Assembly (NCBI RefSeq): GCF_008704535.1
Contig: NZ_CP023701.1
Span: forward strand, 3,286,001-3,350,000
DNA from: Streptomyces subrutilus
Lineage (GTDB): Bacteria > Actinomycetota > Actinomycetes > Streptomycetales > Streptomycetaceae
DNA: 64,000 nt
Reading direction: 5' to 3'
Shown here: positions 27,366-39,878 of the stretch, piece after piece
Layout of the letters: the number at the start of each line of letters is the position of its first letter
How positions within the stretch are numbered: the first letter of the stretch is position 1
Notes under the pieces: model-generated
Told to the model about the DNA's origin: nothing
The model's input: only the letters and a program-made list of their open reading frames with translations
The model's database searches: none
Translations under genes and position numbers: made by a program

Positions 27366-28963
27366 TTGGCCGCCTCCCCCTTCTCGGCGGGTACGGCCTC
27401 GACCGCCACCTCGGGCTTCGGGTCGGTCTGTTTGACGTCCGACATGGTGTGCTGCACCGCCGGGTTGACGATGTCGGTCAGCACCTTGGGGTACACGCCC
27501 AGCCCGATCAGCAGCACGATCAGCGGGGCGACCACCAGCACCTCCCGTACGCGCAGGTCCGGCATGGTGCGGACCTCCTCCTTCACGGGGCCGGTCATCG
27601 TGCGCTGGTAGAGCACCAGGGTGTAGAGCGCGGCCAGCACGATGCCGGTGGTGGCGATGATCCCGACGACCGGGTAGCGGGCGAACGTGCCGACCAGGAC
27701 GAGGAACTCGCTGACGAAGGGGGCCAGCCCCGGCAGCGAGAGGGTGGCGAGGCCGCCGATCAGGAAGGTGCCGGCCAGGACCGGGGCCACCTTCTGCACG
27801 CCGCCGTAGTCGGCGATGAGCCGCGAGCCGCGCCGCGAGATCAGGAAGCCGGCGACCAGCATCAGCGCCGCCGTCGAGATCCCGTGGTTGACCATGTAGA
27901 GCGTCGCCCCGGACTGGCCCTGGGAGGTCATCGCGAAGATGCCCAGGATGATGAAGCCGAAGTGCGAGATCGACGCGTAGGCGACCAGCCGCTTGATGTC
28001 CCGCTGGCCGACCGCGACCAGCGCCCCGTAGACGATGCTGATCAGGGCCAGGACCAGGATCACCGGCGTGGCCCACTTGCTGGCCTCGGGGAAGAGGCCG
28101 AGGCAGAAGCGCAGCATCGCGAAGGTGCCGACCTTGTCGACGACCGCGGTGATCAGGACGGCGACCGGGGCCGTGGCCTCGCCCATCGCGTTCGGCAGCC
28201 AGGTGTGCAGCGGCCACAGCGGGGCCTTCACCGCGAAGGCGAAGAAGAAGCCGAGGAACAGCAGCCGCTCGGTGTTGGTCGCCATGTCGAGCGTGCCCGC
28301 GGCGCGGGCCGCGGTGATCTCCTGGAGCGAGAAGTTCCCGGCGACCACGTAGAGCCCGATGACGGCGGCCAGCATGATGAGGCCGCCGACCAGGTTGTAG
28401 AGGAGGAACTTGACGGCCGCGTACGAGCGCTGCGCGGCCGCGTTCTCGTCGGAGCCCGCGTGGGCCCGGTCGCCGAAGCCGCCGATGAGGAAGTACATCG
28501 GGATGAGCATGGCTTCGAAGAAGATGTAGAAGAGGAAGACGTCGGTGGCCTCGAAGGAGATGATCACCATCGCCTCGACCATGAGGATCAGGGCGAAGAA
28601 GCCCTGGGTCGGGCGCCAGCGCGAGGACTGCGTCTCCAGCGGGTCGGCGTCGTTCCAGCCGGCCGCGATCACGAAGGGGATGAGCAGGGCGGTGAGGGCG
28701 ATGAGCACCACCCCGATGCCGTCCACCCCGAGCTCGTAGCGGACGCCGAAGTCGGCGATCCACGCGTGGGATTCGGTGAGCTGGTAGCGGTCGCCACCGG
28801 GCTCGAAGCGGACCGCGACGACCACGGCCAGGGCCAGCGTCGCCAGCGAGAACAGCAGCGCGAGCCATTTGGCGGCGGTCCGGCGGGCGGCCGGGACGGC
28901 CGCCGTCAGGATCGCGCCGACCGCGGGCACCGCCGCCGTCACCGTCAGAAGCGGGACATTCAT
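27362..28963 (-). CDS. nuoM: NADH-quinone oxidoreductase subunit M
   Basis: Antiporter-like subunit, 533 residues. Typical stretches are FFEAMLIPMYFLIGGFGD (with the conserved helix-5 Glu), KAPLWPLHTWLPNAMGEATA and QRDIKRLVAYASISHFGFII. The C-terminal 35 residues after NPAVQHTMSDVKQTDPKPEV are polar. It starts one base after the nuoL stop, so coupling is likely. Confidence 0.97.
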   Translation of the reverse strand: MNVPLLTVTAAVPAVGAILTAAVPAARRTAAKWLALLFSLATLALAVVVAVRFEPGGDRYQLTESHAWIADFGVRYELGVDGIGVVLIALTALLIPFVIAAGWNDADPLETQSSRWRPTQGFFALILMVEAMVIISFEATDVFLFYIFFEAMLIPMYFLIGGFGDRAHAGSDENAAAQRSYAAVKFLLYNLVGGLIMLAAVIGLYVVAGNFSLQEITAARAAGTLDMATNTERLLFLGFFFAFAVKAPLWPLHTWLPNAMGEATAPVAVLITAVVDKVGTFAMLRFCLGLFPEASKWATPVILVLALISIVYGALVAVGQRDIKRLVAYASISHFGFIILGIFAMTSQGQSGATLYMVNHGISTAALMLVAGFLISRRGSRLIADYGGVQKVAPVLAGTFLIGGLATLSLPGLAPFVSEFLVLVGTFARYPVVGIIATTGIVLAALYTLVLYQRTMTGPVKEEVRTMPDLRVREVLVVAPLIVLLIGLGVYPKVLTDIVNPAVQHTMSDVKQTDPKPEVAVEAVPAEKGEAAK

Positions 28964-28964
28964 C

Positions 28965-30860
28965 TCACACCGCCCTCATCAGCAGGGTCGCGGCGATCAG
29001 GATCGCCGTGCCCCCGAACATCGAGACCGCGTAGCTGCGGGCGTAGCCGTTCTGCAGCTTGCGCAGCCGGCCCGACAGCCCGCCGACCGAGGCGGCCGTC
29101 CCGTTGACCACGCCGTCGACCAGGCTGTGGTCCACGTAGACGAGCGAGCGGGTCAGGTGCTCCCCGCCGCGCACCAGCACGACGTGGTTGAAGTCGTCCT
29201 GGTAGAGGTCCCGCCGGGCCGCCCGGGTGAGGAGCGAGCCGCGCGGGGCGACGACCGGGACGGGCTTGCGGCCGTACATCGACCAGGCGACGGCGACACC
29301 GACGACCAGGACGGCCATGGTGGCCGCGGTGACCGTCAGGGCGCTGACCGGCGGGTGGCCGTGCTCGTAGCCGGTGACGGGCTCCAGCCACTTCAGGAAC
29401 CGCTCGCCGATCTCGAAGAACCCGCCGGCGAAGACCGACCCGAAGGCCAGGACGATCATCGGGATGGTCATGGACCTCGGGGACTCGTGCGGGTGCGGGG
29501 CGTGGCCCTCGGCGTCGGGCTGCCAGCGCTTCTCGCCGAAGAAGGTGAGGAGCATGACGCGGGTCATGTAGAACGCGGTGATGCCGGCGCCCAGCAGGGT
29601 CACGCCGCCCAGGATCCAGCCCTGGGTGCCGCCCTTGGCGAAGGCCGCCTCGATGATCATGTCCTTGGAGAAGAAGCCGGACAGGCCGGGGAAGCCGATG
29701 ATCGCGAGGTAGCCGAGGCCGAAGGTCACGAAGGTGATCGGCATGTGCGTGCGCAGGCCGCCGTACTTGCGCATGTCGACCTCGTCGTTCATCCCGTGCA
29801 TCACGGAACCCGCGCCGAGGAAGAGGCCGGCCTTGAAGAAGCCGTGCGTGACCAGGTGCATGATGGCGAAGACGTAGCCGATCGGGCCGAGGCCGGCGGC
29901 CAGGATCATGTAGCCGATCTGCGACATCGTCGAGCCCGCGAGGGCCTTCTTGATGTCGTCCTTCGCGCAACCGACGACCGCACCGAAGAGCAGCGTGACC
30001 GCGCCCACGACGGTGACGACCAGCTGCGCGTCGGGGGCCCCGTTGAAGATGGCGCCGGAGCGGACGATCAGGTAGACGCCCGCGGTGACCATGGTGGCGG
30101 CGTGGATGAGGGCGGAGACCGGGGTCGGGCCCTCCATCGCGTCACCGAGCCAGGACTGCAGCGGCACCTGGGCGGACTTGCCGCACGCGGCCAGCAGCAG
30201 CATCAGGCCGATCGCCGTCAGCGTGCCCTCGGAGGTCTCGCCGACGGCACCGAGCACCGGCCCGAAGGCGAACGTTCCGAAGGTGGTGAACATCAGCATG
30301 ATCGCGATCGAGAGGCCGATGTCGCCGACCCGGTTGACCAGGAAGGCCTTCTTCGCGGCGGTGGCCGCGCTGGGCTTGTGCTGCCAGAAGCCGATCAGGA
30401 GGTACGAGGCGAGGCCGACGCCCTCCCAGCCGAAGTACAGCAGCAGGTAGTTGTCGGCGATGACCAGCAGGAGCATCGCCGCGACGAACAGGTTGAGGTA
30501 GCCGAAGAAGCGGCGCCGGCGCTCGTCGTGCTCCATGTACCCGATCGAGTACACGTGGATGAGCGTGCCGACCCCGGAGATCAGCAGGACGAAGGTCATC
30601 GACAGCTGGTCCAGCTGGAAGGCCATGTCGGCCTGGAAGCCCTCCACCGGGATCCAGCTGAACAGGCGCTGGTGCAGGGTCCGGTCCTCGGCCCCGCGTC
30701 CCAGCATGTCCGCGAAGAGGGCGACGCCGAGGCCGAAGGAGACGGCCGCGAGCAGGGTGCCGATCCAGTGGCCGGCCTTGTCGAGGCGGCGGCCGCCGCA
30801 CAGCAGCACCACCGCTCCGAGCAGGGGCGCCGCCACCAGCAGCGCAATCAGATTCTCCAC
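28965..30860 (-). CDS. nuoL: NADH-quinone oxidoreductase subunit L
   Basis: Largest antiporter-like subunit, 631 residues, with the long lateral helix and C-terminal anchor helix after about residue 500. Family stretches: [40 protein letters not shown] and [20 protein letters not shown]. The C-terminus [16 protein letters not shown] is the anchor helix. It is separated from nuoK by 12 bases. Confidence 0.97.
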   Translation of the reverse strand: MENLIALLVAAPLLGAVVLLCGGRRLDKAGHWIGTLLAAVSFGLGVALFADMLGRGAEDRTLHQRLFSWIPVEGFQADMAFQLDQLSMTFVLLISGVGTLIHVYSIGYMEHDERRRRFFGYLNLFVAAMLLLVIADNYLLLYFGWEGVGLASYLLIGFWQHKPSAATAAKKAFLVNRVGDIGLSIAIMLMFTTFGTFAFGPVLGAVGETSEGTLTAIGLMLLLAACGKSAQVPLQSWLGDAMEGPTPVSALIHAATMVTAGVYLIVRSGAIFNGAPDAQLVVTVVGAVTLLFGAVVGCAKDDIKKALAGSTMSQIGYMILAAGLGPIGYVFAIMHLVTHGFFKAGLFLGAGSVMHGMNDEVDMRKYGGLRTHMPITFVTFGLGYLAIIGFPGLSGFFSKDMIIEAAFAKGGTQGWILGGVTLLGAGITAFYMTRVMLLTFFGEKRWQPDAEGHAPHPHESPRSMTIPMIVLAFGSVFAGGFFEIGERFLKWLEPVTGYEHGHPPVSALTVTAATMAVLVVGVAVAWSMYGRKPVPVVAPRGSLLTRAARRDLYQDDFNHVVLVRGGEHLTRSLVYVDHSLVDGVVNGTAASVGGLSGRLRKLQNGYARSYAVSMFGGTAILIAATLLMRAV

Positions 30861-30872
30861 TGTGAACGCCCC

Positions 30873-31172
30873 TTACAGCTTCATCAGGCTGGCGTCGTCG
30901 ACCGAGGCCGAGTGGCGGGTACGGAAGAGCGACACGATGATCGCGAGGCCCACCACGACCTCCGCGGCGGCGACGACCATCGTGAAGAACGCGATGATCT
31001 GGCCGTCGAGGTTGCCGTGCATCCGCGAGAAGGTGACGAAGGCGAGGTTGCAGGCGTTGAGCATCAGCTCGACGCACATGAACAGCACGATCGCGTTCTT
31101 GCGGATCAGCACCCCGGCCGCACCGATGGTGAACAGCAGGGCCGCCAGGTACAGGTAGTTGACCGGATTCAC
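30873..31172 (-). CDS. nuoK: NADH-quinone oxidoreductase subunit K
   Basis: 99-residue three-helix membrane subunit. The helix-2 core [20 protein letters not shown] has the conserved Glu used in proton transfer, and a second Glu is in [17 protein letters not shown] 31172 overlaps the nuoJ stop by 4 bases. Confidence 0.97.
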   Translation of the reverse strand: MNPVNYLYLAALLFTIGAAGVLIRKNAIVLFMCVELMLNACNLAFVTFSRMHGNLDGQIIAFFTMVVAAAEVVVGLAIIVSLFRTRHSASVDDASLMKL

Positions 31173-31999
31173 TTCGAGGCCTCCTCACGGCCGAGCCGCT
31201 CCGAGGACCGCTGCTCCAGTGCCTTGAGGTCGTCGAGCGCCTGGCCGGAGACGTCCCGGATCTGGCCGCGGGCGCGCAGCGTCTTGCTGACGGTGAGCTC
31301 GGACGGGGTGCCGTCCGGCAGCAGGCCGGGGACGTCGACCGCGTTGTGCCGGGCGTAGACGCCGGGGGCGGGCAGCGGCGGGAGCTGGACGCCCTCGCGG
31401 ACGCGGCGCTCGGCCAGCTCGCGCTGGGTGGCGGCGCGCTCGGTGCGCTCGCGGTGGGTGAGCACCATCGCGCCGACGGCCGCGGTGATCAGCAGCGCGC
31501 CGGTCATCTCGAAGGCGAAGACGTACTTGGTGAAGATCAACTGGGCCAGGCCCTCGACGTGGCCGGCGGAGTTGATCCGGCCCAGCCCGTTGAAGTGGGT
31601 GAGCCCGGCGTTGCCGATGCCGGCGATCAGCAGGATGCCGAAGCCGAGGCCGCACAGGGCGGCCAGCCAGCGCTGCCCCTTGATGGTCTCCTTGAGGGAG
31701 TCGGCGGCGGTGACGCCGACGAGCATGACCACGAAGAGGAAGAGCATCATGATCGCGCCGGTGTAGACGACGACCTGGACGACGCCCAGGAAGTACGCGC
31801 CGTTGGCGAGGTAGAAGACGGCCAGGATGATCATCGTCCCGGCCAGGCTCAGCGCGCTGTGCACGGCCTTCTTCATCAGGATCGTGGCCAGGGCGCCGAC
31901 GACGGCGACCGTCCCCAGGACCCAGAACTGGACGGCCTCGCCCGTGGAGGTCAGGGAGGTCGCGGCGAGCGAGGTCGCTGCGGTGGCGGCGGCGCTCAT
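31169..31999 (-). CDS. nuoJ: NADH-quinone oxidoreductase subunit J
   Basis: 276-residue membrane subunit with five helices (about 25-200), including [20 protein letters not shown] with the pi-bulge region of NuoJ. The last 80 residues ([20 protein letters not shown] onward) are charged and cytoplasmic, an extension seen in actinobacterial NuoJ and not shared with the second-set NuoJ. ATG 31999 overlaps the nuoI stop. Confidence 0.96.
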   Translation of the reverse strand: MSAAATAATSLAATSLTSTGEAVQFWVLGTVAVVGALATILMKKAVHSALSLAGTMIILAVFYLANGAYFLGVVQVVVYTGAIMMLFLFVVMLVGVTAADSLKETIKGQRWLAALCGLGFGILLIAGIGNAGLTHFNGLGRINSAGHVEGLAQLIFTKYVFAFEMTGALLITAAVGAMVLTHRERTERAATQRELAERRVREGVQLPPLPAPGVYARHNAVDVPGLLPDGTPSELTVSKTLRARGQIRDVSGQALDDLKALEQRSSERLGREEASK

Positions 32000-32583
32000 G
32001 CCTGCACCTCCCCGGAGGGCTCGGCGACCTCGCCCCGGGACACCGCGACCTGCCGGACCGTGCCCGGGGCGGCCCCCGTCACCAGCCCGCGGTAGTAGTC
32101 GGTGTCGTCGGTGCCGGGGAAGATCGAGTGCGGTGCCTCGACCATGCCCTCGGTGAGGCCGGCGAGCAGCTGCTCCTTGGTGTAGATGAGCGACTCGCGG
32201 CTGGAGTCGGCCAGTTCGAACTCGTTCGTCATGGTCAGCGCCCGTGTCGGGCACGCCTCGACGCACAGCCCGCACAGGATGCAGCGGGCGTAGTTGATCT
32301 GGTAGACGGCGCCGTACCGCTCACCCGGGGAGTAGCGCTCCTCCTCGGTGTTGTCCGCGCCCTCGACGTAGATCGCGTCGGCGGGACAGGCCCAGGCGCA
32401 CAGTTCGCACCCGATGCACTTCTCCAGACCGTCCGGGTGCCGGTTGAGCTGATGCCGTCCGTGGAAGCGCGGAGCGGTGGTCTTCTGCTGCTCCGGGTAC
32501 TGCTCGGTGAGGCGCTTCTTGAACATGGCCTTGAAGGTCACGCCGAAGCCGGCCACCGGGTTCTGCCACTTGTCGTCGGACAT
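31996..32583 (-). CDS. nuoI: NADH-quinone oxidoreductase subunit I
   Basis: 195-residue 2x[4Fe-4S] subunit carrying N6a and N6b. Ligands [12 protein letters not shown] and [12 protein letters not shown] are complete. Unlike NuoI of the second set it has only a short C-terminal tail. It starts 3 bases after the nuoH stop. Confidence 0.97.
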   Translation of the reverse strand: MSDDKWQNPVAGFGVTFKAMFKKRLTEQYPEQQKTTAPRFHGRHQLNRHPDGLEKCIGCELCAWACPADAIYVEGADNTEEERYSPGERYGAVYQINYARCILCGLCVEACPTRALTMTNEFELADSSRESLIYTKEQLLAGLTEGMVEAPHSIFPGTDDTDYYRGLVTGAAPGTVRQVAVSRGEVAEPSGEVQA

Positions 32584-32586
32584 CTC

Positions 32587-33945
32587 TCAAGCCTCCTCTC
32601 GGTCGTTGTCGGTGTTCGCCCCGCCGCTGGCGATCAGCTCCCGCTCGCCGCGCGCCCGTCGGCGCGGTACGGGGGCCGACTGCTGGCCGGGCTTGGGCGG
32701 TACGGGGAACCCGCCCGCCATCGGGTCGAAGGGCTCGGCCGCGGCCGCCGTGCCGGCCTCCTCGGCGGCGGCCCGTTCGCGCTTGTCGCGGAAGAGGTCG
32801 ACGACGAAGGAGAGGAGCAGGATCGCCACGACGGCGCCGCCCACGTAGAGGACGATCTCGCTGAAGTCGTAGGCCTCGTTGCGCAGGGCGCGGACGGTGG
32901 CGACGAGCATCAGCCAGACCACGGAGACCGGGATCAGGACCTTCCAGCCGAGCTTCATCAGCTGGTCGTAGCGCACGCGCGGGAGCGTGCCGCGCAGCCA
33001 GATGAAGAAGAAGAGGAGCAGCTGGACCTTGATGACGAACCAGAGCATCGGCCACCAGCCGTGGTTCGCGCCCTCCCAGAAGGTGCTGATCGGGTACGGG
33101 GCCCGCCAGCCGCCCAGGAAGAGGGTGACCGAGACGGCCGAGACGGTGACCATGTTGACGTACTCGGCGAGCATGAACAGCGCGAACTTGATGCTGGAGT
33201 ACTCGGTGTTGAAGCCGCCGACGAGGTCGCCCTCGGACTCCGGCATGTCGAAGGGGGCGCGGTTGGTCTCGCCGACCATCGTGATGACGTAGATGATGAA
33301 GGAGACCGGCAGCAGCACGATGTACCAGCGGTCCGCCTGGGCCTCCACGATCGCCGAGGTCGACATCGACCCGGAGTAGAGGAAGACGGAGGCGAAGGCC
33401 GCGCCCATCGCGATCTCGTAGGAGATCATCTGCGCGCAGGAGCGCAGGCCGCCGAGGAGCGGGTAGGTCGAGCCGGAGGACCAGCCGGCCAGGACGATGC
33501 CGTAGATGCCGACCGAGGCCACGGCGAGGATGTAGAGCATCGCGATGGGCAGGTCGGTCAGCTGCATCGTGGTGCGCTGGCCGAAGATGGAGACCTCGTT
33601 GCCCGCGGGCCCGAAGGGGATGACCGCGATGGCCATGAAGGCCGGGATCGCCGCGATGATCGGGGCGAGGACGTAGACGACCTTGTCGGCCCGCTTGACG
33701 ATCAGGTCTTCCTTGAGCATCAGCTTCACGCCGTCGGCGAGCGACTGGAGCATGCCCCAGGGGCCGTGCCGGTTGGGGCCGATGCGCAGCTGCATCCAGG
33801 CGACGACCTTGCGCTCCCACACGATGGAGAACAGCACGGTCACCATCAGGAAGGCGAAGCAGAACACCGCCTTGAGGACGACGAGCCACCAGACGTCGCG
33901 GCCGAAGAGGGAAAGGTCCTCCGCGGCGAGCTGTACCGCGTTCAC
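32587..33945 (-). CDS. nuoH: NADH-quinone oxidoreductase subunit H
   Basis: 452 residues, ND1-type membrane subunit at the quinone entry. Conserved [20 protein letters not shown] (about 55-74) and [20 protein letters not shown] (about 240-259) are intact. Residues beyond about 395 form a charged cytoplasmic extension ([20 protein letters not shown] and onward) absent from E. coli-length NuoH. The GTG start at 33945 overlaps the nuoG stop. Confidence 0.96.
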   Translation of the reverse strand: MNAVQLAAEDLSLFGRDVWWLVVLKAVFCFAFLMVTVLFSIVWERKVVAWMQLRIGPNRHGPWGMLQSLADGVKLMLKEDLIVKRADKVVYVLAPIIAAIPAFMAIAVIPFGPAGNEVSIFGQRTTMQLTDLPIAMLYILAVASVGIYGIVLAGWSSGSTYPLLGGLRSCAQMISYEIAMGAAFASVFLYSGSMSTSAIVEAQADRWYIVLLPVSFIIYVITMVGETNRAPFDMPESEGDLVGGFNTEYSSIKFALFMLAEYVNMVTVSAVSVTLFLGGWRAPYPISTFWEGANHGWWPMLWFVIKVQLLLFFFIWLRGTLPRVRYDQLMKLGWKVLIPVSVVWLMLVATVRALRNEAYDFSEIVLYVGGAVVAILLLSFVVDLFRDKRERAAAEEAGTAAAAEPFDPMAGGFPVPPKPGQQSAPVPRRRARGERELIASGGANTDNDREEA

Positions 33946-36449
33946 GCGCCCACCTCCGCAGTGGTGTCGCCTGCGCCGGCCGGGGTCGCCGGGCCGATGC
34001 GTACGAGGGTGCCCGGGCGGGCGCCGGTGTCGGCGAGGACGCCGGAGCCGGTGGAGTTCAGCGGGAGCCAGACGACCCGGTCGGGCATCTCGGTGATCCG
34101 CAACGGCAGTTCGACGGTTCCGGCCGGGCCGGTGACCGCGAGGACGTCGCCGTTCTTGACGCCCGTCTCGGCGGCCGTGGCGGCCGAGAGCCGGGCCGCG
34201 GCCTCGTGCCGGGTGCCGGCGAGGGCGTCGTCGCCGTCCTGGAGGCGGCCCTGGTCGAGGAGGAGCCGGTGGCCCGCGAGGACCGCCTCGCCCGCTCCGG
34301 GCCGCGGCAGCGGCTCGGTGCCGGTGGACTGCTCGGTCGCGAGCGCCCCCTCCCAGGGGCCGAGCCGCTCCAGCTCGCGGCGTACGGCGTGGACGTCGGG
34401 CAGGGCGATCGGCCGGTCGGCCGCGTCGGCCAGCATGTGCAGCACGCGGGAGTCGGCGGGGGCCAGGCGGCGGGTCATCTGGTCGGGCTTGAGCGCGGCC
34501 TCGAAGGGCCGGAGCCTGCCCTCCCAGTTGATGAACGCGCCGGCCTTCTCGGCGACGGCGGCGACCGGGAGGACCACGTCGGCGTGGTCGGTGACCTCGC
34601 TCGGCCGCAGTTCCAGCGAGACCACGAAGGCCTCCTGGAGCGCGGTGCGGGCGCGGGCCGGGTCGGGCAGGTCGGTGACCTCCACGCCCCCGACCAGCAG
34701 GGCGGCCAGTTCGCCGCCGGCCGCGGCCTCGACGATCTGGCCGGTGTCGCGGCCGTAGCGGTGCGGGAGCTCGTCCACGCCCCAGGCGGTGGCGACCTCG
34801 TCGCGGGCCCGCGGGTCGGTGGCCGGACGGCCGCCGGGCAGCAGGGACGGCAGCGCGCCCGCCTCGACGGCGGCCCGCTCCCCGGCCCGGCGCGGGATCC
34901 ACACCAGCTCGGCGCCGGTCGCGGTGGCGGCCCGTACGGCGGCGGTCAGCGCGCCGGGCACCCCGGCGAGCCGCTCGCCGACGACGATGACCGCCCCGGG
35001 CCCGCGCAGTGCCTCGGCGGCCTCGGCGCCGCCGGCCTCCAGGCCGGTGCGGGTGGCCAGCGCGTCGAGCCACTCGGGCTCGGTGCCGGGCGCGGCGGCC
35101 AGCAGGGTGCCGCCCGCCTTCTGCAGGCCGCGGGTGGCGAAGGGGGCCAGGGCGAAGGTCCGCTGCTTGTGCCTGCGGTGGCCCTTGCGCAGCCGCAGGA
35201 AGACGCCGGGGGCCTCCTCCTCGGCCTCGATGCCGACGAGGAGCACGGCCGGGGCCGACTCCAGCGAGGTGAAGGTGGGGCCGGTGCCGTCGAGGTCCTT
35301 GCCGGTGCCGGCGACGGAGGCGGCCAGGAAGTCGGCCTCCTCCGCGCTGTGCACGCGGGCCCGGAAGTCGATGTCGTTGGTGTCGAGGACCACGCGGGCG
35401 AACTTGGCGTACGCGTAGGCGTCCTCGACGGTCAGCCGGCCGCCGGTCAGTACGCCGGACCGGCCGCGCGCCGCCGCGAGTCCGTTCGCCGCGGCCTCCA
35501 GGGCCTCGGGCCAGCTCGCCGGGGCGAGGACCCCGTCGGTGCCGCGCACCAGCGGGGTGGTGAGCCGGTCGGGGCGCTGCGCGTAGCGGAAGCCGAAGCG
35601 GCCCTTGTCGCAGATCCACTCCTCGTTGACCTCGGGGTCCTCGGCGGCCAGGCGGCGCAGCACCTTGCCGCGCCGGTGGTCGGTGCGGGTCGCGCAGCCG
35701 CCCGCGCAGTGCTCGCACACGCTCGGGGAGGAGACGAGGTCGAAGGGGCGGGAGCGGAACCGGTAGGCGGCCGAGGTGAGGGCGCCGACGGGGCAGATCT
35801 GGATGGTGTTGCCGGAGAAGTACGACTCGAACGGGTCGCCCTCGCCGGTGCCGACCTGCTGGAGCGCGCCGCGCTCCAGCAGCTCGATCATCGGGTCGCC
35901 GGCGATCTCGTTGGAGAAGCGGGTGCAGCGCGCGCACAGGACGCAGCGCTCGCGGTCCAGCAGCACCTGGGTGGAGATGGCGACGGGCTTCTCGTAGGTG
36001 CGCTTGCGGCCCTCGAAGCGGGATTCGGCGTTGCCGTGCGACATGGCCTGGTTCTGCAGCGGGCACTCGCCGCCCTTGTCGCAGACCGGGCAGTCCAGCG
36101 GGTGGTTGATGAGCAGCAGCTCCATCACCCCGCGCTGGGCCTTGTCGGCGACCTCGGAGGTGAGCTGGGTCTTGACGACCATGCCGTCGGTGCAGGTGAT
36201 GGTGCAGGAGGCCATCGGCTTGCGCTGGCCCTCGACCTCGACGATGCACTGGCGGCAGGCGCCGGCGGGCGGGAGGAGGGGGTGGTCGCAGAACCGGGGG
36301 ATCTCGATGCCGAGCTGTTCGGCGGCCCGGATGACCAGGGTCCCCTTGGGCACGGACATCTCGATGCCGTCGATGGTCAGCGAGACCAGGTCCTCGGGCG
36401 GCACCGCGGCCTCGCCGCCACCGGCGGGAGCGTTCGTGGTGACGGTCAT
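33942..36449 (-). CDS. nuoG: NADH-quinone oxidoreductase subunit G
   Basis: 835-residue iron-sulfur subunit of the NADH module. N-terminal [2Fe-2S] Cys are in [17 protein letters not shown] and ending [15 protein letters not shown]; two [4Fe-4S] sets include [11 protein letters not shown] and an N7-type motif CEHCAGGC with a later Cys in [10 protein letters not shown]. The C-terminal molybdopterin-oxidoreductase-like part is degenerate, as usual for NuoG. ATG 36449 overlaps the nuoF stop. Confidence 0.96.
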   Translation of the reverse strand: MTVTTNAPAGGGEAAVPPEDLVSLTIDGIEMSVPKGTLVIRAAEQLGIEIPRFCDHPLLPPAGACRQCIVEVEGQRKPMASCTITCTDGMVVKTQLTSEVADKAQRGVMELLLINHPLDCPVCDKGGECPLQNQAMSHGNAESRFEGRKRTYEKPVAISTQVLLDRERCVLCARCTRFSNEIAGDPMIELLERGALQQVGTGEGDPFESYFSGNTIQICPVGALTSAAYRFRSRPFDLVSSPSVCEHCAGGCATRTDHRRGKVLRRLAAEDPEVNEEWICDKGRFGFRYAQRPDRLTTPLVRGTDGVLAPASWPEALEAAANGLAAARGRSGVLTGGRLTVEDAYAYAKFARVVLDTNDIDFRARVHSAEEADFLAASVAGTGKDLDGTGPTFTSLESAPAVLLVGIEAEEEAPGVFLRLRKGHRRHKQRTFALAPFATRGLQKAGGTLLAAAPGTEPEWLDALATRTGLEAGGAEAAEALRGPGAVIVVGERLAGVPGALTAAVRAATATGAELVWIPRRAGERAAVEAGALPSLLPGGRPATDPRARDEVATAWGVDELPHRYGRDTGQIVEAAAGGELAALLVGGVEVTDLPDPARARTALQEAFVVSLELRPSEVTDHADVVLPVAAVAEKAGAFINWEGRLRPFEAALKPDQMTRRLAPADSRVLHMLADAADRPIALPDVHAVRRELERLGPWEGALATEQSTGTEPLPRPGAGEAVLAGHRLLLDQGRLQDGDDALAGTRHEAAARLSAATAAETGVKNGDVLAVTGPAGTVELPLRITEMPDRVVWLPLNSTGSGVLADTGARPGTLVRIGPATPAGAGDTTAEVGA

Positions 36450-37822
36450 GCGTTCACCTCCGTGTCAGCCCAGAGGGTCGACTTCTTGGGGTCGAAGGGG
36501 CAGCCCCGGCCCGTGATGTGCTGCTCGTACTCCTCGCGGAAGTACCTGAGCGAGGAGAAGATCGGGCTGGCGGCGCCGTCGCCGAGGGCGCAGAACGACT
36601 TGCCGTTGATGTTGTCGGCGATGTCGTTGAGCTTGTCCAGGTCGGACATGACGCCCTTGCCGGCCTCGATGTCCCGCAGCAACTGCACGAGCCAGTAGGT
36701 GCCTTCGCGGCAGGGGGTGCACTTGCCGCAGGACTCGTGGGCGTAGAACTCGGTCCACCGGGTGACGGCCCGCACCACGCAGGTCGTCTCGTCGAAGCAC
36801 TGGAGCGCCTTGGTGCCGAGCATGGAGCCGGCCGCGCCGACGCCCTCGTAGTCGAGGGGGACGTCGAGGTGCTCGTCGGTGAACATCGGGGTGGAGGAGC
36901 CGCCGGGGGTCCAGAACTTCAGCCGGTGGCCGGGCCGCATCCCGCCGCTCATGTCGAGGAGCTGGCGCAGGGTGATGCCGAGCGGTGCCTCGTACTGGCC
37001 GGGTCCGGAGACGTGCCCGGAGAGCGAGTACAGGGTGAAGCCGGGGGACTTCTCGGTGCCCATCGCCTTGAACCAGTCCTTGCCCTGGTTCAGGATCGCG
37101 GGGACGGAGGCGATGGACTCGACGTTGTTCACCACGGTGGGGCACGCGTACAGCCCCTCGACGGCGGGGAAGGGCGGCCGCAGCCGGGGCTGGCCGCGCC
37201 GGCCTTCGAGGGAGTCGAGCAGGGCGGTCTCCTCGCCGCAGATGTACGCTCCCGCGCCCGCGTGCACCGTGATGTCGAGCTTGAGCCCGCTGCCGAGCAC
37301 GTCCTCCCCGAGGTAGCCGGCCGCGTACGCCTCGCGCACCGCCTCGTGCAGGCGGCGCAGGACCGGGACGACCTCGCCGCGCAGGTAGATGAACGCGTGC
37401 TCGGAGCGGATCGCGTAGCAGGCGATGATCATTCCCTCGATGAGGGAGTGCGGGTTGGCGAAGAGGAGGGGGATGTCCTTGCAGGTCCCCGGCTCCGACT
37501 CGTCCGCGTTCACGACGAGGTAGTGCGGCTTGCCGTCGCCCTGCGGGATGAACTGCCACTTCATGCCGGTGGGGAACCCCGCGCCGCCGCGTCCGCGCAG
37601 ACCGGAGTCCTTGACGTAGGCGATCAGGTCGTCGGGGGTCATCGCGAGCGCCTTGCGCAGGCCCTCGTACCCCTCGTGGCGCCGGTAGGTCTCCAGCGTC
37701 CACGACCCGGGTTCGTCCCAGAACGCCGAGAGGACGGGCGCGAGGAGCTTCTCGGGGCTGGATCCGCCGCCGGCCTCGGGCCGGGAGCCGCCTCCGTTGC
37801 TCAGTTCCGATGACACGGTCAT
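36446..37822 (-). CDS. nuoF: NADH-quinone oxidoreductase subunit F
   Basis: 458-residue NADH- and FMN-binding subunit, where electrons enter. The glycine-rich NADH loop is [19 protein letters not shown] contacts are in [17 protein letters not shown], and the [4Fe-4S] N3 ligands are in [14 protein letters not shown] plus a later Cys. ATG 37822 shares its A with the nuoE stop (TGATG); a GTG one codon upstream is also possible. GAGGGAGG precedes it. Confidence 0.97.
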   Translation of the reverse strand: MTVSSELSNGGGSRPEAGGGSSPEKLLAPVLSAFWDEPGSWTLETYRRHEGYEGLRKALAMTPDDLIAYVKDSGLRGRGGAGFPTGMKWQFIPQGDGKPHYLVVNADESEPGTCKDIPLLFANPHSLIEGMIIACYAIRSEHAFIYLRGEVVPVLRRLHEAVREAYAAGYLGEDVLGSGLKLDITVHAGAGAYICGEETALLDSLEGRRGQPRLRPPFPAVEGLYACPTVVNNVESIASVPAILNQGKDWFKAMGTEKSPGFTLYSLSGHVSGPGQYEAPLGITLRQLLDMSGGMRPGHRLKFWTPGGSSTPMFTDEHLDVPLDYEGVGAAGSMLGTKALQCFDETTCVVRAVTRWTEFYAHESCGKCTPCREGTYWLVQLLRDIEAGKGVMSDLDKLNDIADNINGKSFCALGDGAASPIFSSLRYFREEYEQHITGRGCPFDPKKSTLWADTEVNA

Positions 37823-38559
37823 CACTCCCCTCCCTCGGCGGTGGCCTCGCCCCGCGGGTGCACGATCGAAGGCTGCGGGGATTCGCCGCGGGCGATGCGC
37901 AGGCCGATGAGGGAGGCCGGGCCGGCGCCGCCGGTGGCCTCCACCGCGCCGTCGCGCTCGTCCGGGAACCCGGCGAGGATGCGGGCCGTCTCCTTGTACG
38001 TGCACAGCGGCGCGCCGCGGGTCGGTGCCACGGGGCGGCCGGCCAGCAGGTCGTCGACCACGGCCTTGGCGGACTCGGGGGTCTGGTTGTCGAAGAACTC
38101 CCAGTTCACCATCATCACGGGGGCGAAGTCGCAGGCCGCGTTGCACTCGATGTGCTCCAGCGTGACCTTGCCGTCCGGGGTGGTCTCGTTGTTGCCGACC
38201 CCGAGGTGTTCCTTGAGCTCGTCGAAGATGGCGTCGCCGCCCATGACGGCGCACAGGGTGTTGGTGCAGACGCCGACCTGGTAGTCGCCGGAGGGCTTGC
38301 GGCGGTACATCGTGTAGAAGGTGGCCACGGCCGTGACCTCGGCGGTGGTCAGGCCCAGCACCTCGGCGCAGAAGCGGATGCCGGTGCGCGAGACGTATCC
38401 CTCCTGCGACTGCGTGAGGTGGAGCAGCGGCAGCAGTGCGGACCGGCTGTCGGGGTAGCGGGCGATGACCTCGGCCGCGTCCGCCGCGAGCCGCTCGCGG
38501 ACCTCCGCCGGATAGTCCGGGGCGGGGAGCTGGGGCATGCCCAGCGAGATGTCGGTCAT
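37822..38559 (-). CDS. nuoE: NADH-quinone oxidoreductase subunit E
   Basis: 245-residue thioredoxin-fold subunit with the N1a [2Fe-2S] cluster: ligands in [12 protein letters not shown] and [12 protein letters not shown]. The C-terminal 60 residues ([20 protein letters not shown] onward) exceed typical NuoE. ATG 38559 overlaps the nuoD stop. Confidence 0.97.
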   Translation of the reverse strand: MTDISLGMPQLPAPDYPAEVRERLAADAAEVIARYPDSRSALLPLLHLTQSQEGYVSRTGIRFCAEVLGLTTAEVTAVATFYTMYRRKPSGDYQVGVCTNTLCAVMGGDAIFDELKEHLGVGNNETTPDGKVTLEHIECNAACDFAPVMMVNWEFFDNQTPESAKAVVDDLLAGRPVAPTRGAPLCTYKETARILAGFPDERDGAVEATGGAGPASLIGLRIARGESPQPSIVHPRGEATAEGGE

Positions 38560-39878
38560 CGGTCGACGCCTCCCATCACGGGGTCGATGGAGGCGACGGC
38601 GACGATGACGTCGGCGACCTGGCCGCCCTCGCACATCGCCGCCATGGCCTGCAGGTTGGTGAAGGACGGGTCGCGGAAGTGGACCCGGTAGGGGCGGGTG
38701 CCGCCGTCGGAGACCACGTGGACGCCGAGTTCGCCCTTGGGCGACTCGACGGCCGCGTACGCCTGGCCGGCCGGGACCCGGAAGCCCTCGGTCACCAGCT
38801 TGAAGTGGTGGATGAGGGCTTCCATGGAGGTGCCCATGATGTTCTTGATGTGGTCGAGCGAGTTGCCGAGTCCGTCCGGGCCCATGGCGAGCTGCGCGGG
38901 CCAGGCGATCTTCTTGTCGGCGACCATGACCGGTCCCGGCTCCAGCCGGTCCAGGCACTGTTCGACGATCCGCAGCGACTGGCGCATCTCCTCCAGGCGG
39001 ATCAGGAACCGCCCGTAGGAGTCGCAGGTCTCGGTGGTCGGCACGTCGAACTCGTAGGTCTCGTAACCGCAGTACGGGTCGGACTTGCGCAGGTCGTGCG
39101 GGAGGCCGGCGGAGCGCAGGATCGGTCCGGTGGCGCCGAGCGCCATGGCGCCGGTGAGGTCGAGGTAGCCGACGTCCTGCATGCGGGCCTTGAAGATGGG
39201 GTTGCCGGTGGCGAGCTGGTCGTACTCCGGCAGGTTCTTCTTCATGGTCTTGATGAACGCGCGCAGTTGGTCGACGGCGCCGGGGGGCAGGTCCTGCGCG
39301 AGGCCGCCGGGGCGGACGAACGCGTGGTTCATGCGCAGGCCGGTGATCAGCTCGAAGACGTCGAGGATGAGCTCGCGGTCCCGGAACCCGTAGATCATGA
39401 TCGTGGTCGCGCCCAGCTCCATGCCGCCGGTGGCGATGCACACCAGGTGGGAGGAGAGCCGGTTGAGCTCCATCAGGAGCACCCGGATGACGCTCGCGCG
39501 GTCGGGGATCTGGTCGGTGATGCCGAGGAGCTTCTCGACGCCGAGGCAGTAGGCCGTCTCGTTGAAGAACGGCGTCAGGTAGTCCATGCGCGTGACGAAG
39601 GTGGTGCCCTGCGTCCAGTTGCGGTATTCGAGGTTCTTCTCGATGCCGGTGTGCAGGTAGCCGATGCCGCAGCGGGCCTCGGTGACCGTCTCGCCGTCGA
39701 TCTCCAGGATCAGGCGGAGCACGCCGTGGGTGGACGGGTGCTGCGGTCCCATGTTGACGACGATCCGCTCGTCGTCCGCGCGGGCCGCCGACTGGACGAT
39801 CTCGTCCCAGTCGCCGCCGGTGACGGTGTAGACGAGGCCTTCGGTGGTCTCCCGGGAGGAGGCGTGTGAAGTGGACAT
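38556..39878 (-). CDS. nuoD: NADH-quinone oxidoreductase subunit D
   Basis: 440-residue 49-kDa subunit that forms the quinone-reducing site with NuoB. The quinone-site His is in [15 protein letters not shown] (about 43-57); [20 protein letters not shown] is the conserved C-terminal part. It is the only NuoD in the window, which matters because the second nuo set has none. ATG 39878 overlaps the nuoC stop. Confidence 0.97.
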   Translation of the reverse strand: MSTSHASSRETTEGLVYTVTGGDWDEIVQSAARADDERIVVNMGPQHPSTHGVLRLILEIDGETVTEARCGIGYLHTGIEKNLEYRNWTQGTTFVTRMDYLTPFFNETAYCLGVEKLLGITDQIPDRASVIRVLLMELNRLSSHLVCIATGGMELGATTIMIYGFRDRELILDVFELITGLRMNHAFVRPGGLAQDLPPGAVDQLRAFIKTMKKNLPEYDQLATGNPIFKARMQDVGYLDLTGAMALGATGPILRSAGLPHDLRKSDPYCGYETYEFDVPTTETCDSYGRFLIRLEEMRQSLRIVEQCLDRLEPGPVMVADKKIAWPAQLAMGPDGLGNSLDHIKNIMGTSMEALIHHFKLVTEGFRVPAGQAYAAVESPKGELGVHVVSDGGTRPYRVHFRDPSFTNLQAMAAMCEGGQVADVIVAVASIDPVMGGVDR

